In this document: one piece after another, positions 32,565 to 44,200 of the stretch
Position numbering within the stretch: position 1 is the stretch's first letter
How the letters are laid out: every line of letters starts with the position of its first letter
NCBI GenBank assembly: GCA_019828595.1
Contig: JAHQRK010000024.1
Coordinates: forward strand, 248,001-312,000
Direction: 5' to 3'
DNA length: 64,000 nucleotides
Source of the DNA: Aphanomyces cochlioides
Taxonomy: Eukaryota > Oomycota > Saprolegniomycetes > Saprolegniales > Verrucalvaceae
Translations under genes and position numbers: made by a program
The notes under the pieces: model-generated
Told to the model about the DNA's origin: nothing
The model's database searches: none
What the model saw: the letters and a program-made list of their open reading frames with translations, nothing else

Positions 32565-35213
32565 AATTGACGAATTTTAACCGGATAGTGTTAACGACTT
32601 TACTCCACAAAGCGAAGAGCTTTAGGAAGCAGTCGCAGTGTTAGATAGTAGTTGACGTCCAACAGATTCAACGAGAAAGTTTTCGTCTGGTCGAGCGGTT
32701 GTTGCCACTCTGTGAGAGTTTGCAATGTCCAAGACGCTCTGAAAGTCTCCTGATCTGAAAGATTGCTTGGAGCCTTTCTACCTTGCGCAGCATGTCTTGA
32801 AAAGCCAATTTAGTGCCCAAAATGGAATAACTCTTGGAGCCACAATACGGTGGGTCATCGTTTTGAAGATTTCATATTGCCCAAAAATGGAATTTCCAGG
32901 TTTGGTTACCTGACGCCCTCCCAACCTTACCTACTCTAGCTGGGAACGCATCAAATCCAAATTGGTCAAGGGCGCTAACCCTTAAAACCAGCATACACCT
33001 GTGGTACAGCACAACAAATTCATTGATAAAGCTAAGCAGATCTGGTGCAATTGTCAACATTTTTTTCACTCTGAAAGAAAGAAGTGCCCTAACTTCATTG
33101 ACATGACGATTGAGCAGTCGCACCTCCATCAACGAGCTCATCATCCCATTCTCATCAACATAAACCTTCGTCCATTGTAGCTTGCTCAAGTTCTTTCTTC
33201 ACGAAAAGCATTGACCACGGACGGCTGGAGGTTGTCTCGCTGAAATTTCGACGATATGATGACAAGTCATCAACAAGTCCAAACGTGGATGGATCCCCAC
33301 AAATGTCTCCCATGAGAAGAAAGATCTCTCTCCATAGTCAGCGACCATTCAACTCGACAAAATCTTTTCAACTCCAACAAAACATATACACTGTATTGTC
33401 CTCACGTTAAGAGCTTAACAGCTGTAAATTACCAATATTAGTTACTGTCAGCTTCAAATTTGAGGACAAAACATAACTATAAATTATACTAGTACCACGT
33501 AAATATATGATCCTCACGTTCAGAGCAAGTCTTGAAACTTTGCCTTTCAGATGAACGGCAAATTATGACGTAAATTTTACCAAATACTAGTTACTCCGCT
33601 TCGAATTTGCGGGCAAAACATCAACATGTTTAGCTGTGTGTTATGTTCGGACAATCTCCACGCCGACAGCGTGCTGCACAAGACCCTGTGCAATTCTACT
33701 GGGCTTTTTGTGCACACGTCTCGTCGTAGTGAGGAAGTTTTGGACCTTGTAGTCTTGCACTTGGCCCTTCGGTATCACAAACACATATTCATACTTGATT
33801 CCCTGTTCTGTCACCCAGCTGAGAATCTTGATGAGAGATTCATGTGCAATGCCATGATCGTTGGAAATGGTCATTTGCAGCAAGTAGCACACCTGCCCAT
33901 TCCAATAGATTGCATCGATGGTAGCAAAATTCTTTTGTGTTGGCCGAAAGTACATCGCTTTGGCGGATTGCAAATCTGGAATCTCGCTCAAGTTTGAAAA
34001 ATACTGCACATTCACCTCAGCAGGTATCAAAATCGAATATTCAGCCTCCTGGCTAGCTTGAGAATTGTCGTGCAGTAATTTTCCAACGAGTCTGTGTTCT
34101 CCAAAACTTGCCCAAAGACGATGGCAAAAAATCTCAAACAACTTGCCACGAAAGCCCGACGAATTGGTATCTTCCGCATTGGCAACCATAAACGCCGTCA
34201 ATTGGTCCATGGAATCGTTCATCAATTTATCGTAAACCTTCTCCGCGATGTTATTCGAGCCAAAGGTCACATAAAATCTGAAGTATGCTCTAGAACTTGC
34301 ATGCTGCGGAAACATATAAAGCAGTCGATGAGGGTACAATTTTTCATTGACTTCTTCCCAGCCGCGGACCACGTTGATGATTTGCAGTGCATTGACATGA
34401 GAATAGGCTTGGTTGGCATCGCTGAAATGACCCTCCGCATCTTTTGAACTTGAAAATACGTATCGTGCAATTCCTCCAAAGACTTGAAAGCGTTCTTTTA
34501 CTTGTTCGGTAGTAATACCAGCGACTTGGGCAGCGATGCAGAGTTCCTTTTCGGTCCAAGGAGGCATGACGTACTGCACATTTTTGGACTTTAAAAATGT
34601 CTTGTAATCGGCATAGCCAGGAGATGTAAACAAAATCGACACACCTGCCCAGCTGAATAAGTGATTTGATCGTCCATCAATCAAGCGGATCACGTTTTTG
34701 TTCAATTTGTATTGGCGTAATTCTTCAATAGTTGAGATATAACGGAACTCACCATTTTCAAAAATACACGTATCTTCGGTACAATCAATGACCAAAATTC
34801 TTCCTGGAAATGGTTCTTGCGTCAGGCGAAAGACGCAGTAAGCATAAAATCGGCTTTTACCAATACCTGGATTACCCGTGATTCCCACACTTTGATAGCG
34901 GTTCTCGATATCTTCTAGTAATAACTTGAACAATTCTTCATAGCATGGACGAACAAAGACGCTTTGTTGCCCGATGTCGTTCATCAAAATAGGAAACTGT
35001 ACATCAAACTTTCGGAAGCGTCTTGTTTGTGACCCAGAAGTCGTCGACTCGTGTGCAGTCTTATTGTCTTCCATTTCCTTGTCATCCAAACTGATGTTTT
35101 GAAACGCTCCATTGTACTTCATTTCCAGCCACTCGTCCAAACTGAGCTCAATAGAGCAAAACTCAGTTAATTCGGAAGTGAACCATTCTCCTCGCGGCAC
35201 TGGGCTCATCAAT
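32565..35213. repeat. Segmental duplication unit A (CRN body and downstream flank)
   Basis: This segment recurs, nearly base for base, at 55105-59315, where it is interrupted by a Tc1 element. It includes about 1.07 kb of non-coding DNA downstream of the CRN stop and the CRN body up to the codons for KLMSPVPR. The gene headers beyond that point differ. A shared minus-strand open frame of about 105 codons within it (32872-33189 and 55411-55728) reads SKLQWTKVYVDENGMM but lacks an ATG at its start; it may be a gene remnant. The rest of 32532-33640 is non-coding. Confidence 0.75.
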
Positions 35214-35524
35214 TTCTTTCTCTTCGCTGCAGCATCAGCTCGAACAACCACAAGCAATGCATCCAGGCTGCCGAGGAGTTCTCCAATCATTTCGGTAGGA
35301 TCAAGAGGGTTCTCATTTCTGTCGAATGCTTCTTTGTTGGTGTAGACATCGAGTTGCGATGATAGTATTTCTTCCAATACATGACCACATTCCGCCTTCA
35401 CTACCTTCCTGAACTGATCAATCACATAACTCGAAGGAATATTGACTGAAGTTTTCGTTGTCTCCTCGTACGGGTTGCCTCGGCGGTCAGCAAGAACAAA
35501 CCAGACAAGTCGGTTGCTTGCCAT
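33641..35524 (-). CDS. Crinkler-type protein: header, P-loop NTPase, restriction-nuclease-like domain
   Basis: A 627-residue protein starting at ATG 35524. Residues 1-97 form a ubiquitin-like CRN header (MASNRLVWFVLADRRGNP; LDVYTNK at 59-64 in place of the LFLAK motif; ALLVVVRAD at 89-97 in place of HVLVVVP). A linker (KLMSPVPRGEW) follows. The NTPase covers about 170-400, with Walker A GNPGIGKS at 217-224 and a Walker B-like VIRLIDG ending near D283. The C-terminal part, about 425-605, has FRGKLFEIF (E464) and IDAIYWNGQVCYLLQMT (D537, Q550), the pattern of CRN nuclease domains of the PD-(D/E)xK fold. There is no signal peptide at the N-terminus; headers of this family are thought to mediate delivery. 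No intron. The CRN call is firm; nuclease activity and host target are inferred. Confidence 0.85.
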   Translation of the reverse strand: MASNRLVWFVLADRRGNPYEETTKTSVNIPSSYVIDQFRKVVKAECGHVLEEILSSQLDVYTNKEAFDRNENPLDPTEMIGELLGSLDALLVVVRADAAAKRKKLMSPVPRGEWFTSELTEFCSIELSLDEWLEMKYNGAFQNISLDDKEMEDNKTAHESTTSGSQTRRFRKFDVQFPILMNDIGQQSVFVRPCYEELFKLLLEDIENRYQSVGITGNPGIGKSRFYAYCVFRLTQEPFPGRILVIDCTEDTCIFENGEFRYISTIEELRQYKLNKNVIRLIDGRSNHLFSWAGVSILFTSPGYADYKTFLKSKNVQYVMPPWTEKELCIAAQVAGITTEQVKERFQVFGGIARYVFSSSKDAEGHFSDANQAYSHVNALQIINVVRGWEEVNEKLYPHRLLYMFPQHASSRAYFRFYVTFGSNNIAEKVYDKLMNDSMDQLTAFMVANAEDTNSSGFRGKLFEIFCHRLWASFGEHRLVGKLLHDNSQASQEAEYSILIPAEVNVQYFSNLSEIPDLQSAKAMYFRPTQKNFATIDAIYWNGQVCYLLQMTISNDHGIAHESLIKILSWVTEQGIKYEYVFVIPKGQVQDYKVQNFLTTTRRVHKKPSRIAQGLVQHAVGVEIVRT

Positions 35525-35975
35525 CTTTCTAATTCAGAAATCGGAGATGCGGGAATTCACGACTTTTAATAAAATTATCAATAATTTTAAAAAAATCTCA
35601 AAATTTAAAAAAAGGTTTTTCAAGATTCTTTTAGAGGATTCTTGTAGGATTATATAATCTAAAAAGAAACTTGCAAAACGAACACTTCCCAAACGATTCA
35701 AAGCTTGATATTTTAGGAAAAGGTACTTAGGAACACTTCATGAGGATATCAGTCGAGAAACATTAACTTTTGTCATGTCTTGTTTGGTTTTTTCAACGTC
35801 AAAATCGGAGTTTTTACTGGTAGAAGTTTCTTTTAACTTTACATAAAAAACACATTCAAACCATTTCAATCCTGAATTTCATTGTTCTCAGCTGTAGACT
35901 GTATTTATAGCTATAAGTTTCAACGAAAAGTAATCGCAATGGGAAATGTCTTGGTTAGTTCAGACATTTTGGAAC
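35525..35975. other. AT-rich CRN upstream region
   Basis: It contains the presumed promoter of the minus-strand CRN gene and the left flank of the piggyBac insertion. Runs of A/T are frequent. No gene or definite motif is seen. Confidence 0.4.
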
Positions 35976-35979
35976 TTAA

Positions 35980-38292
35980 CCTCTATTCCCCAGACACATT
36001 GTCCTATATACAGGACATTCAATGGCATATATATATAGGACACATGATTTAGATGCAATTATCCATGTTTCATCGAGATTAATCCTCAAATCGACGCAAT
36101 CTGCATGCTTATACATGCTCTCTCAGTACCAATTCCACATAACGTGACAATGCTACCGTTTGAAGGATCTGAGCACGACACACAGCAGGACGAGGCCTTC
36201 GCGCGACATATTTTGCATCTGCGTTGCGGTGCTGACTTGGTCAACTTGCTGGTCTTTGGCTTGTAGACATTCAAAGACGATAATGGAGCTATTCTGTGAC
36301 CACTTAACACTTCATCATCGTTGTCAAGAGGCGAATCTTCCTGCTTGCGCTTCTGTCTGATCTCATAATGCACATTGAATATCAGCTGATGAGCCAAACT
36401 TGCAACGAACTCATCAAAGGTTTCAACATCAGTACGTCCATCTTGAATTGCTTCAAATTTGAAGGCAAGATAAGCGTCAGTCACAATCATACCCACAAGC
36501 GATGCAAACATACGATGCCACCAAGTCTTCGTCTTCCATTCAACCTCCATTCTCAAACTGCCTTGTCGGTAATGATCGTGGACATCTATTGTAGAGAACT
36601 TGGAATAAAACAGCTCTATCATGTGTGGACGAGGGATCCTCAATTCACGCAGTTGTGTATCCACAACAACACCATTCACCTTCACAACTTTGTGCCTCTT
36701 CCTTACACTGTCGCTTCCAGCAAGCGTGGTTCCCCTGTTGAAGATAATTGTCTTCGGTTTCTTATCTGCCCAACACAAAGCATACATATTGTTTCCTCGA
36801 GGGGTAGTACTAGTCATGACTTTGAAGCTTCCACGACTTTGTCCATTTCTATACCATGCCTTCAACGCTTGGATGGGGTACTCACGAGTTGCTGTTTTGA
36901 CCATTCCCATGAACAACAGACCACATAATGACTCCAATTGTACCAACGTCTGCACAGATGCAAATGCACTATCAGCCACAACGGTCCGAGCAGAGCCTCG
37001 ATAATGCTCCGCCAAACGAAGGACACAGGCTGTTCCCTCGCCAAATTCCGGTCTGTACTTTATTTGGAGTTGTCTGGCTTTTCCTTCCACAATGTCAAGG
37101 CCAAGCAATATTCCAGTCGATCCATCAGCGATGGATTTTATCTCAGCACCTTGGCTCACGGGTTTTCTTGGAATTTTTGTTGCATGGGGGATTCCTCGAT
37201 GTGAATAATGCATTTCCAAACCATTCCAACCGATCATGCACTCATCAACCACTAATACTTCTCTAGGAGTAATCACAGATTTTCGTCTTTCGTTGATTCC
37301 ATCGACAATAGGTCGAATTTGTTTCCAAGGATCATCGCTAAATACGTTGTGATCAGTGAAGGTCAAAGAGTAGAGAATAGCCTCAAATCGGTGTCGACTC
37401 ATTTGAAATCTTTGTCCATAGTTTTTGGGTAGGATTGATTGTCCGGCTGGAGTTTTATCACACCAATAAGTTTTCAAATCCCCTCTGCAAGGCTCAGCCA
37501 CCATCATCAATCGAATTCCAAGCCATCTCCAATACTCGCCTTCAGTCACGCGCATCTTCTTTCTGGCATCGAGCAGTTTGTTGGTATATTTCAATGTCGC
37601 TCGAAGGGTTTCCATGGGATAAAACAACATCAAGTACTTCAGATGACTCTTTTGGCCCAGCTGCAATGTCGAAGGTCAATGTAAAAGCGGCTTCTTATTG
37701 ATAAGGACATGAGGAGGCTCGGTATGGACGCTTTCACATTGCGACCACTCACGGCTATGACAAATTACGTGGTCGTTTGGGTGCTCGGAGTCTATTGTAG
37801 ATTCCGTGATGAGTGATATAGATTCACTAGACGACATGGATTCGACACTCTCACATTCAGACTGCTGTTCGTTTGTATAATCGAGCGTCGAGCGATCTGT
37901 GGATCGTGGAGATTGTTCAGTCAGTGGCAGTTGCTGTTGCAGAACAAAGCAATGCACGACGATTGAACGTGCTGCGACCCTCTCAACCACATTGTCGTCC
38001 CATTGTACATCATAGGAGTGATGCCTTCCGTCTTTGAAGACGCCACTCACAGTGCCTTGCCTTCCTTGATGTTTCTTTGATCTTCCAACCACGCGGTCGC
38101 CAATCCTCATTTCTCCGCAACAACTGGCTCAAATTGAATGCGGTTGTGAGCGGACGAGACGTCATACGCTGGCGAATAAAACTGTTTCAATCATTTGTTC
38201 ATATGATGTTCACAAACTAACGTTGGTGAAGTCAAACACCGTCCTATATATAGGACGGTTGTCCTAAATATAGGACAAATGGGGAATAAAGA
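35980..38292. mobile_element. piggyBac-type element with TTAA target duplication
   Basis: A 2,313-bp element flanked by TTAA at 35976-35979 and 38293-38296. The left end reads CCTCTATTCCCC and the right end, in reverse complement, TCTTTATTCCCC. Just inside both ends are inverted GTCCTATAT...AGGAC palindromes, two at the right end and one or two at the left. It encodes one transposase on the minus strand, broken by one stop codon. Confidence 0.88.
36086..38110 (-). pseudogene. piggyBac transposase with a single in-frame TGA
   Basis: Starting at ATG 38110, the frame runs 144 codons (MRIGDRVVGRSKKHQG, a KOW/Tudor-like basic start, then an acidic Ser/Glu stretch), meets TGA at 37676-37678, and continues in the same frame to 36086, about 674 codons in all. 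The second part is a complete DDE_Tnp_1_7 domain with the three catalytic Asp blocks VLVVDECMIGWNG, TVVADSAFAS and STIDVHDHYRQG. It ends in a cysteine-rich domain (CKICRAKASSCCVSC) like that at the C-terminus of piggyBac transposases. The single stop could be a nonsense mutation, a short unrecognised intron, or an assembly error; otherwise the gene looks intact. Confidence 0.85.
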
Positions 38293-38296
38293 TTAA

Positions 38297-39184
38297 AGAA
38301 ACTTATGTAAATTTTGTATAGACCAACAATCATGTAATTTAAAAAAATTGAGCATTATTTAAAAAAATATGTATTTTTTAAATTGTTGATTTCCCTCATC
38401 TCCCTGTCATGTTAAATATATAAATTGTTTAGGTCTATTTATTTATACGTACATAAATAGAAAGAGGTATCGGAGCAGTGGGACTCCGGAGGTCTCGTCA
38501 GGTCCGAGACTTATCCGGATGAAACCCAAGTTATATTAACAGTATAGTAAGTCCAGAGTGAAAATATCTTGGGTATTGCTCCTTCAGGTCCCACACCACT
38601 GATAGGCTAAAATATAACTTACATTTCCACCCACTGGAGGCATATCAAGATAAAAGTACACTTCATGACAATAGAATTCATGAACAATCAAGCAATAAGC
38701 TACACTAGAGCTGCAAATGAAATTAAAACGAGCAAAATCGTAGGAATACAGCTCAAATATATAACCTAACAACGCAATAGAGCATATATATGCACGCAAC
38801 CTAGACAGTGTGGCTTTTGTTCTCGCAGCAAGGGCAAGACCAAAGTCCATCGACAGCGGAAATTAGCCTCCATATGCCATACAATAATAGTATTGAAAAA
38901 TGAACATGTATTCTGGCTTTATTCATAAATTTCGCAGTGGATGGATGCTTGGTTCATGTTGTCATTCCTCTTGAAATGGAAAATATAACCAATGAACTTT
39001 CTCCAATTTCATATTTTCTAACCAATAATTATATTCTTTGTACAACCAATCAAATCTTTTCAAATGCTATAAATGGATATTCCTCCCTAGGTCTCAAAAT
39101 ATAAGTTTTTGTATAGGACCCAGGTCAGGACCCACTGTGAATACAGGTACAATATCCACTAGGTATTGCCGATTTCATATTCGA
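38297..39184. other. AT-rich region without recognisable genes
   Basis: No domain-bearing frame is visible; the longest is 88 codons. A patch at 38430-38470 resembles 59700-59740 (GTCTAT-TTTATAC, AAATAGAAA-AGGTAT), so a small repeat is shared with the upstream side of the second intact CRN gene. Confidence 0.4.
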
Positions 39185-39405
39185 AATGTGAGGGAGGTCC
39201 GAAATGTATCGATTTTTCAAATCGATCTGCAAATCGCTGAGCCAATCAGAATCGAGTATTTACCTAATTCACGCAAAACACACCCACACATGTGTAATTA
39301 ATTTGGGACGTTAGCCATTCTATACTTGATTTCAGTATGATCGAATCGATTTGGAATTGAATTCGATTTTGGTAAAAAATACAAATTTGGGTAAAAAGGA
39401 CAATA
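39185..39405 (+). repeat. Dispersed ~220-bp AT-rich repeat, copy 2
   Basis: Counterpart of 8825-9045, in the same orientation and order of blocks. It lies 25 bases before a CRN fragment. Confidence 0.5.
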
Positions 39406-39429
39406 CAGTATTTACATGGAGTTCTAAAA

Positions 39430-39860
39430 GGAATGAAGATGAGCCCTGTCCCGCGAGCGATATGGTTCACTTCCGACTTAACTGTGTTTTCCTCTGTTGA
39501 GCTCAGTTTGGAAATGTGGCTGGCAATGAAGTACGGTGTAACATTTCAAAACCTCAGTTTGAATGACGAGGAAATGGAAGACAATGAGCCTGCAAACGAG
39601 TCTATGACTCTGGTTCAAACGCGAGAAATTTCCAAAGATTTGACATAGATTTTCCAGTCCTGATGCACGACAACAGACAACAAAGCATCTTTGCTCGTCC
39701 ATGCTATGACGAATTTTTCAAGATATTACTGAAAGATATCGAGAAACGCAAGTAAACCGTGGGAATCACGGGTCATTCAGGCATTGGTATTAGCCGATTC
39801 ATTGCTTACTGTGTCTTTCACCTGACGCAAGATCCAATTCCTGGACGAATTTTGTCATTA
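39430..39860 (+). pseudogene. Crinkler fragment (linker and start of NTPase)
   Basis: It begins in the conserved linker (MKMSPVPRAIWFTSDL), continues through WLAMKYGVTFQNLSL, then changes frame to NRQQSIFARPCYDEFFKILL. After a stop it gives VGITGHSGIGISRFIAYC, where the Walker A lysine is again replaced by Ile. Homology ends at PGRIL near 39858, where sequence preceding the Ty3/gypsy remnant begins. There is no header and no nuclease part. Confidence 0.75.
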
Positions 39861-40159
39861 GAGAGGTTTTGTTCATCCATGCACTATACCTACGCTAAAT
39901 AACCGTATGGTAGACAAAACCTGAAGAAGGCCTCCACGAATTACTACGTATTAATAGTAATAGACATACCTTTATGAATTCATATTTCAACACTGGACAG
40001 AGAGAATTGTAGTGATAGTCTCTACACTACACTCAGACACCAAAATGTCAACACCCAGCAGCGTTGTTTCTTGGGTGAAGAATACATCTCGCTGGTGCGT
40101 GAAGTCAACGCCAAGCTACCTTTGCAGACTGCTCGTGGTCGTGTCATGAGAAGATTCAA

Positions 40160-41137
40160 GATCTTGAAGGCCAAGTTGCCAGTGCCTTGCGATTGAAGCA
40201 AGTTGGAGAAGAGTCCCTTCGCCAACAGATCGCGAATCTGGAGCAACAGCTCCGAGACACCACTGTGGCACGAGACACAGTGGAAGGATCGATCGGGACC
40301 GATAAGCACAGTGGCAAGTCAAGCCATGTGAAGATCAGCGTCAGAGATTTCAGTGGCGCTGAGTCTGACAACGCCATGCGATGGCTGTTGAAACTCTCCA
40401 TGGCGTTGGACGCCATGGATGTACAGAGAGACTATGTAAAGATCGCGTTTGCGATGTCCCACCTGAAGGGGCGAGCAGAAGCTTGGGCTTACTCGTTGCG
40501 TATGAGTAATCCCAATTGCTTTCCGACATTCGAAGCATTCTCGAATGAGTTGAAGCGATCGTTCTTACCGCCCAATAGCGACTATCGCTATCGCTCTCGA
40601 TTCATGAAGATGAGTCAAGGCAAGATGAGCCTTCGTGAGTACGTTCACGAATTGCGTTTCCTACACGCAAGCCTTGTCGACGACAGATGCCTTCCCGAAG
40701 ACACTCGGGTAACTGTCTCCATGGATGGTTTGAACAAGGGTCCTGCGAGGACTGAGCTGTTCCGCCGCTACCCAGCGACATTCGACGAGGCGGTCGAGAT
40801 TGCGCTCTCGGAAGAATTCTCACATTCTATGGCTGATACGAGCCCTTCCGAGACAATGGACATGGACATTTTGTCCATTGAACACACGGAATACTGACCT
40901 CAGGGAGGTCGCGTCGGTTCCACAACCGATCGTCCATGTTTTAAATGTCACAAAACTGGACACTCCGCCCGTGATTGCCCGAAGCGCAATGGCGTAGCTC
41001 GACAAGGTCAAGCATCTCGGCAAAACCAAGGACCGAGATCTTCCCAGAAGCAGCGCCCTGGTTACAGGAATGACTCAACGAAATCGAGTCAGCAAGGACG
41101 CGTGAACTTTGCCCAGGGAAAAGGGCAATCCCAGTAG
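40160..41137 (+). pseudogene. Ty3/gypsy gag with CCHC zinc knuckle, one stop
   Basis: The frame includes a retrotransposon Gag core (FSGAESDNAMRWLLKL, LKGRAEAWAYSLR, FSNELKRSF, LREYVHELRFL). A TGA at 40896-40898 follows EHTEY. In the same frame after the stop comes CFKCHKTGHSARDCP, a CX2CX4HX4C nucleic-acid-binding knuckle, and then a basic Gln-rich tail ending at a TAG near 41137. No clear ATG for the full Gag frame is visible. Confidence 0.8.
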
Positions 41138-41223
41138 GCGCGAGGCACCCTACTGGGAGCGAGGGAGCTTTCACGTTTGGCGGTGGCGGTCGTCATGAGG
41201 AGAGCTTAGCCTCAGTCACGCTG

Positions 41224-44200
41224 TTGTGCCAACTAGGACAGAGCACCAATATGCTGTCCTATGTTATACCCGTTGAAGGGTTTTCAGAACCAATGATCGA
41301 CTGTGGCGCGTCGGAGAACTATGCTTGGCGACAGTCAATAGCCTCTAACGAGAGGTTACTCGAAGAAGCCATCGCGGAACGCGACAATTACGCTACAGTG
41401 CGTGTGAGATTGGCAAATGGCAAAGTGATCGAGTCACCGAGGGTACTGGTGACTCTGCCAACGAAGATTGGTCCCTTTGAGGAAGACGAACCGTATTTCG
41501 TCATCGATCTGGATGATCGATGGGACCTCATCCTGGGGATGAAGTGGCTGGAGAAGCACCAGCCAAGGATCGACTGGCGTTCCAAGACAATATCGGCGCC
41601 AGGAGCAGAAGTCAAGAATGACCTCTGCGTGATGAGTAATGAGCTCACGCAGGGCATGGAAGCGCCTTCGCAGTTGACAACGCGATCGCGTCCATCAAAT
41701 GACGCTAGCTCCACCGATGGAGATCTTCTGGAATGCAGAAGTCTCGCGATTACAAGTGGGCACGGCAACGGAACCGCCGTCGGCCCAAGGTCTCGGATAG
41801 ACCAGGAGGCGAGTGACGCCTCGAATCGCGAGGGTATTGTTGCGCTTACGCGACGCAACACAAGGAAGAATCAGCTGCTACTCCGGAAGCGAGCGTGCTT
41901 CGGAATATCTCGCGATGATATCGTTGAGATTTATCAACGCCAAGCGCTGAAGAGGAAACGGCGCCGATTGGCAAGTGCCGATACTACTCGGGGAGTAGTG
42001 ATGGAGAAGGAGTATACTCCATTGGCACCAGAGGCGGGCACCACGGTCCGGACAACCGTTGAAGACATGATCCACAATCAATGTGATTTGGAGGAATTGC
42101 CGCGCCTCGGCAAGGAGATTGTGAAGCTCCCAGAGATGAGCTTCAAAGCATTCAAGGATGTTGTACGATCTGGTGAGATCGTAAGCATCGCGCTGATTCA
42201 AGCAGTGGATGAGATGGAGTTGAATACCTCATCCACGGTTGACACCGATGTTGTCAACGGCGGCAGGGCCGCATCTCCCTATTTGAAGACTTGGGAGGAT
42301 TTGAAGGTGAACCCCTTCTATGACCTCTTGCGTGAGTACGAAGACGTCTTTCCGGAGGAAGTCCCGGAAACCCTGCCAAAGGATAAAGGGGTTCGGCTCG
42401 AGATCGATCTCGTGCCTGGCACCAAGTGGTGCGTGACTCGACAGTGGCCTCTACCGAAAGAGCAAGTCGATCACATCGACGCCTTCTTCGAGAAGCGAAG
42501 AAAGGCTGGGCACGTACGGCCAAGTACGTCGCCGCATTCGAGCCTCACCTTCTGTGTGAAGTAAGCCACAGGAGGTTGGCGCATCGTCCACGCGTTCAAC
42601 AAGCTAAACGCAGCGACGATTCCGGCTCAAACGCCGATCCCTCGAAAGGACGTCATCATCGACGGAATGGCTGGTTCAACCATATTCTCGACAATCGATT
42701 TGCGAGATGGTTTTTACCAAACCTTGATGCGCGTCTGTGACATCCCCAAGACAGCAGTCTCGACACCCAGCGGTATGCTGTGGGAGTGGCTAGTCATGCC
42801 ACAAGGGCTGTCGAACGCCCCAGCAACGTTCAACCGCTTGGTCACGGGCAAGTTGCGCCCGTTGCGCGACTTTGCGCCGTCGCTATTTCGACGACATCTA
42901 TGTTCATAGCAAGGGTTCGGAGACCCAGAACGATGTCAAAGTTCATCGAGGACACCTGCGAGCTGTCCTCGAAGTGTTGCGTGAGAGCGGACTCTACGCA
43001 AATTTGCAGAAATGCATGTTCGGGCTTCCCGAGATCCCCGTACTGGGTGACTTTGTCGGTATCAACGGATGTCGAGTGGACCCTTCGAAAGTCGAGGCCA
43101 TCAACACCTGGCCTACGCCCGTCAACGTGCACGAGCTACGCAGTTGGCTTGGGCTTGCAACGTATTTGCACAAGTTCTCAAAGAACTTTGCGTCGATAGC
43201 GCGACCGCTATCACAGCTGTTATCCAAGGACGAACCTTGGAATTGGACAAGCGAATGCCAAGATGCCTTCGATGGCATAAAGCGGGGCCTCGTGACGGCT
43301 CCCATTCTAGCGTTACCACGATTTGACCGCCCGTTTTCGGTGGTTTGCGATGCCTCCGTTAGCGGTATCGGCTGTTGCTTAATGCAAGCCGATGACTCTG
43401 GCGCTAATCGCTCAGTGTCTTTCCAATCGCGACAGCTTCGTAAAGCTGAACGGAATTACCCGGTCCACGATTTGGAGCTACTTGCCATCAAGTATGCGTT
43501 GGTCAAGTTCAGGATCTACCTGCTCGGCTCCAAGCCGTTTGTCGTCTACACCGACCACGCGTCACTGAGGTACGCGGTGAAGACACCTCATCTTTCCGAG
43601 CGGATGGCTCGTTGGTTGATATTCTTTGCGGAATACAACATGACCGGCGCGATCCGGCTCTGAAGAGCATCATGGCCCAATTGGAAGAGCCAACTGGCGG
43701 AGCCAGTCGTACGTCTACCACGGAGCGGTACTCCATGAAGGAGGGTTTGCTGTTTACCATCCCAGCACCTCGGTACAAGCGAGGATCGCAGTTCCATGCG
43801 ATGTCGCCCTTCGCGACACACTCCCGACGGAGTTTCACGACACACCTAGCGGTGGTCACCTTGGCCGTGACAAGATGTACGTCACGTTGGCCCGCGCGTT
43901 CTGGTGGCCGCGCATGTTTAAGAGCGTTGCGCGATACGTCGCCGCATGTAACACATGCCAGCGAATCAAAGCCTCGCCTAGCGCTAAAGCGCCTTTGCAA
44001 ATACCAGACGATCTCTGGTCCTCCGTCAGCATGGATTATATTTTCGGTTTGCCGCGAGACAAGCGCGGCAACACAGGTATTTGGACCTGCGTAGATCGAG
44101 CATTCAAGTACCTGGTGGCACAACCCGTGAAGGACTCAATGACGGCTGAACAATCTGCGAAATTGTTTTTCGACAACGTCTATTGTCGATTTGGACTGCC

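Noticed and set aside
39870..40030. 5' LTR of the Ty3/gypsy element
   Set aside because: Comparing it by eye with 46359-46608 I find no matching sequence, so I do not annotate an LTR pair.
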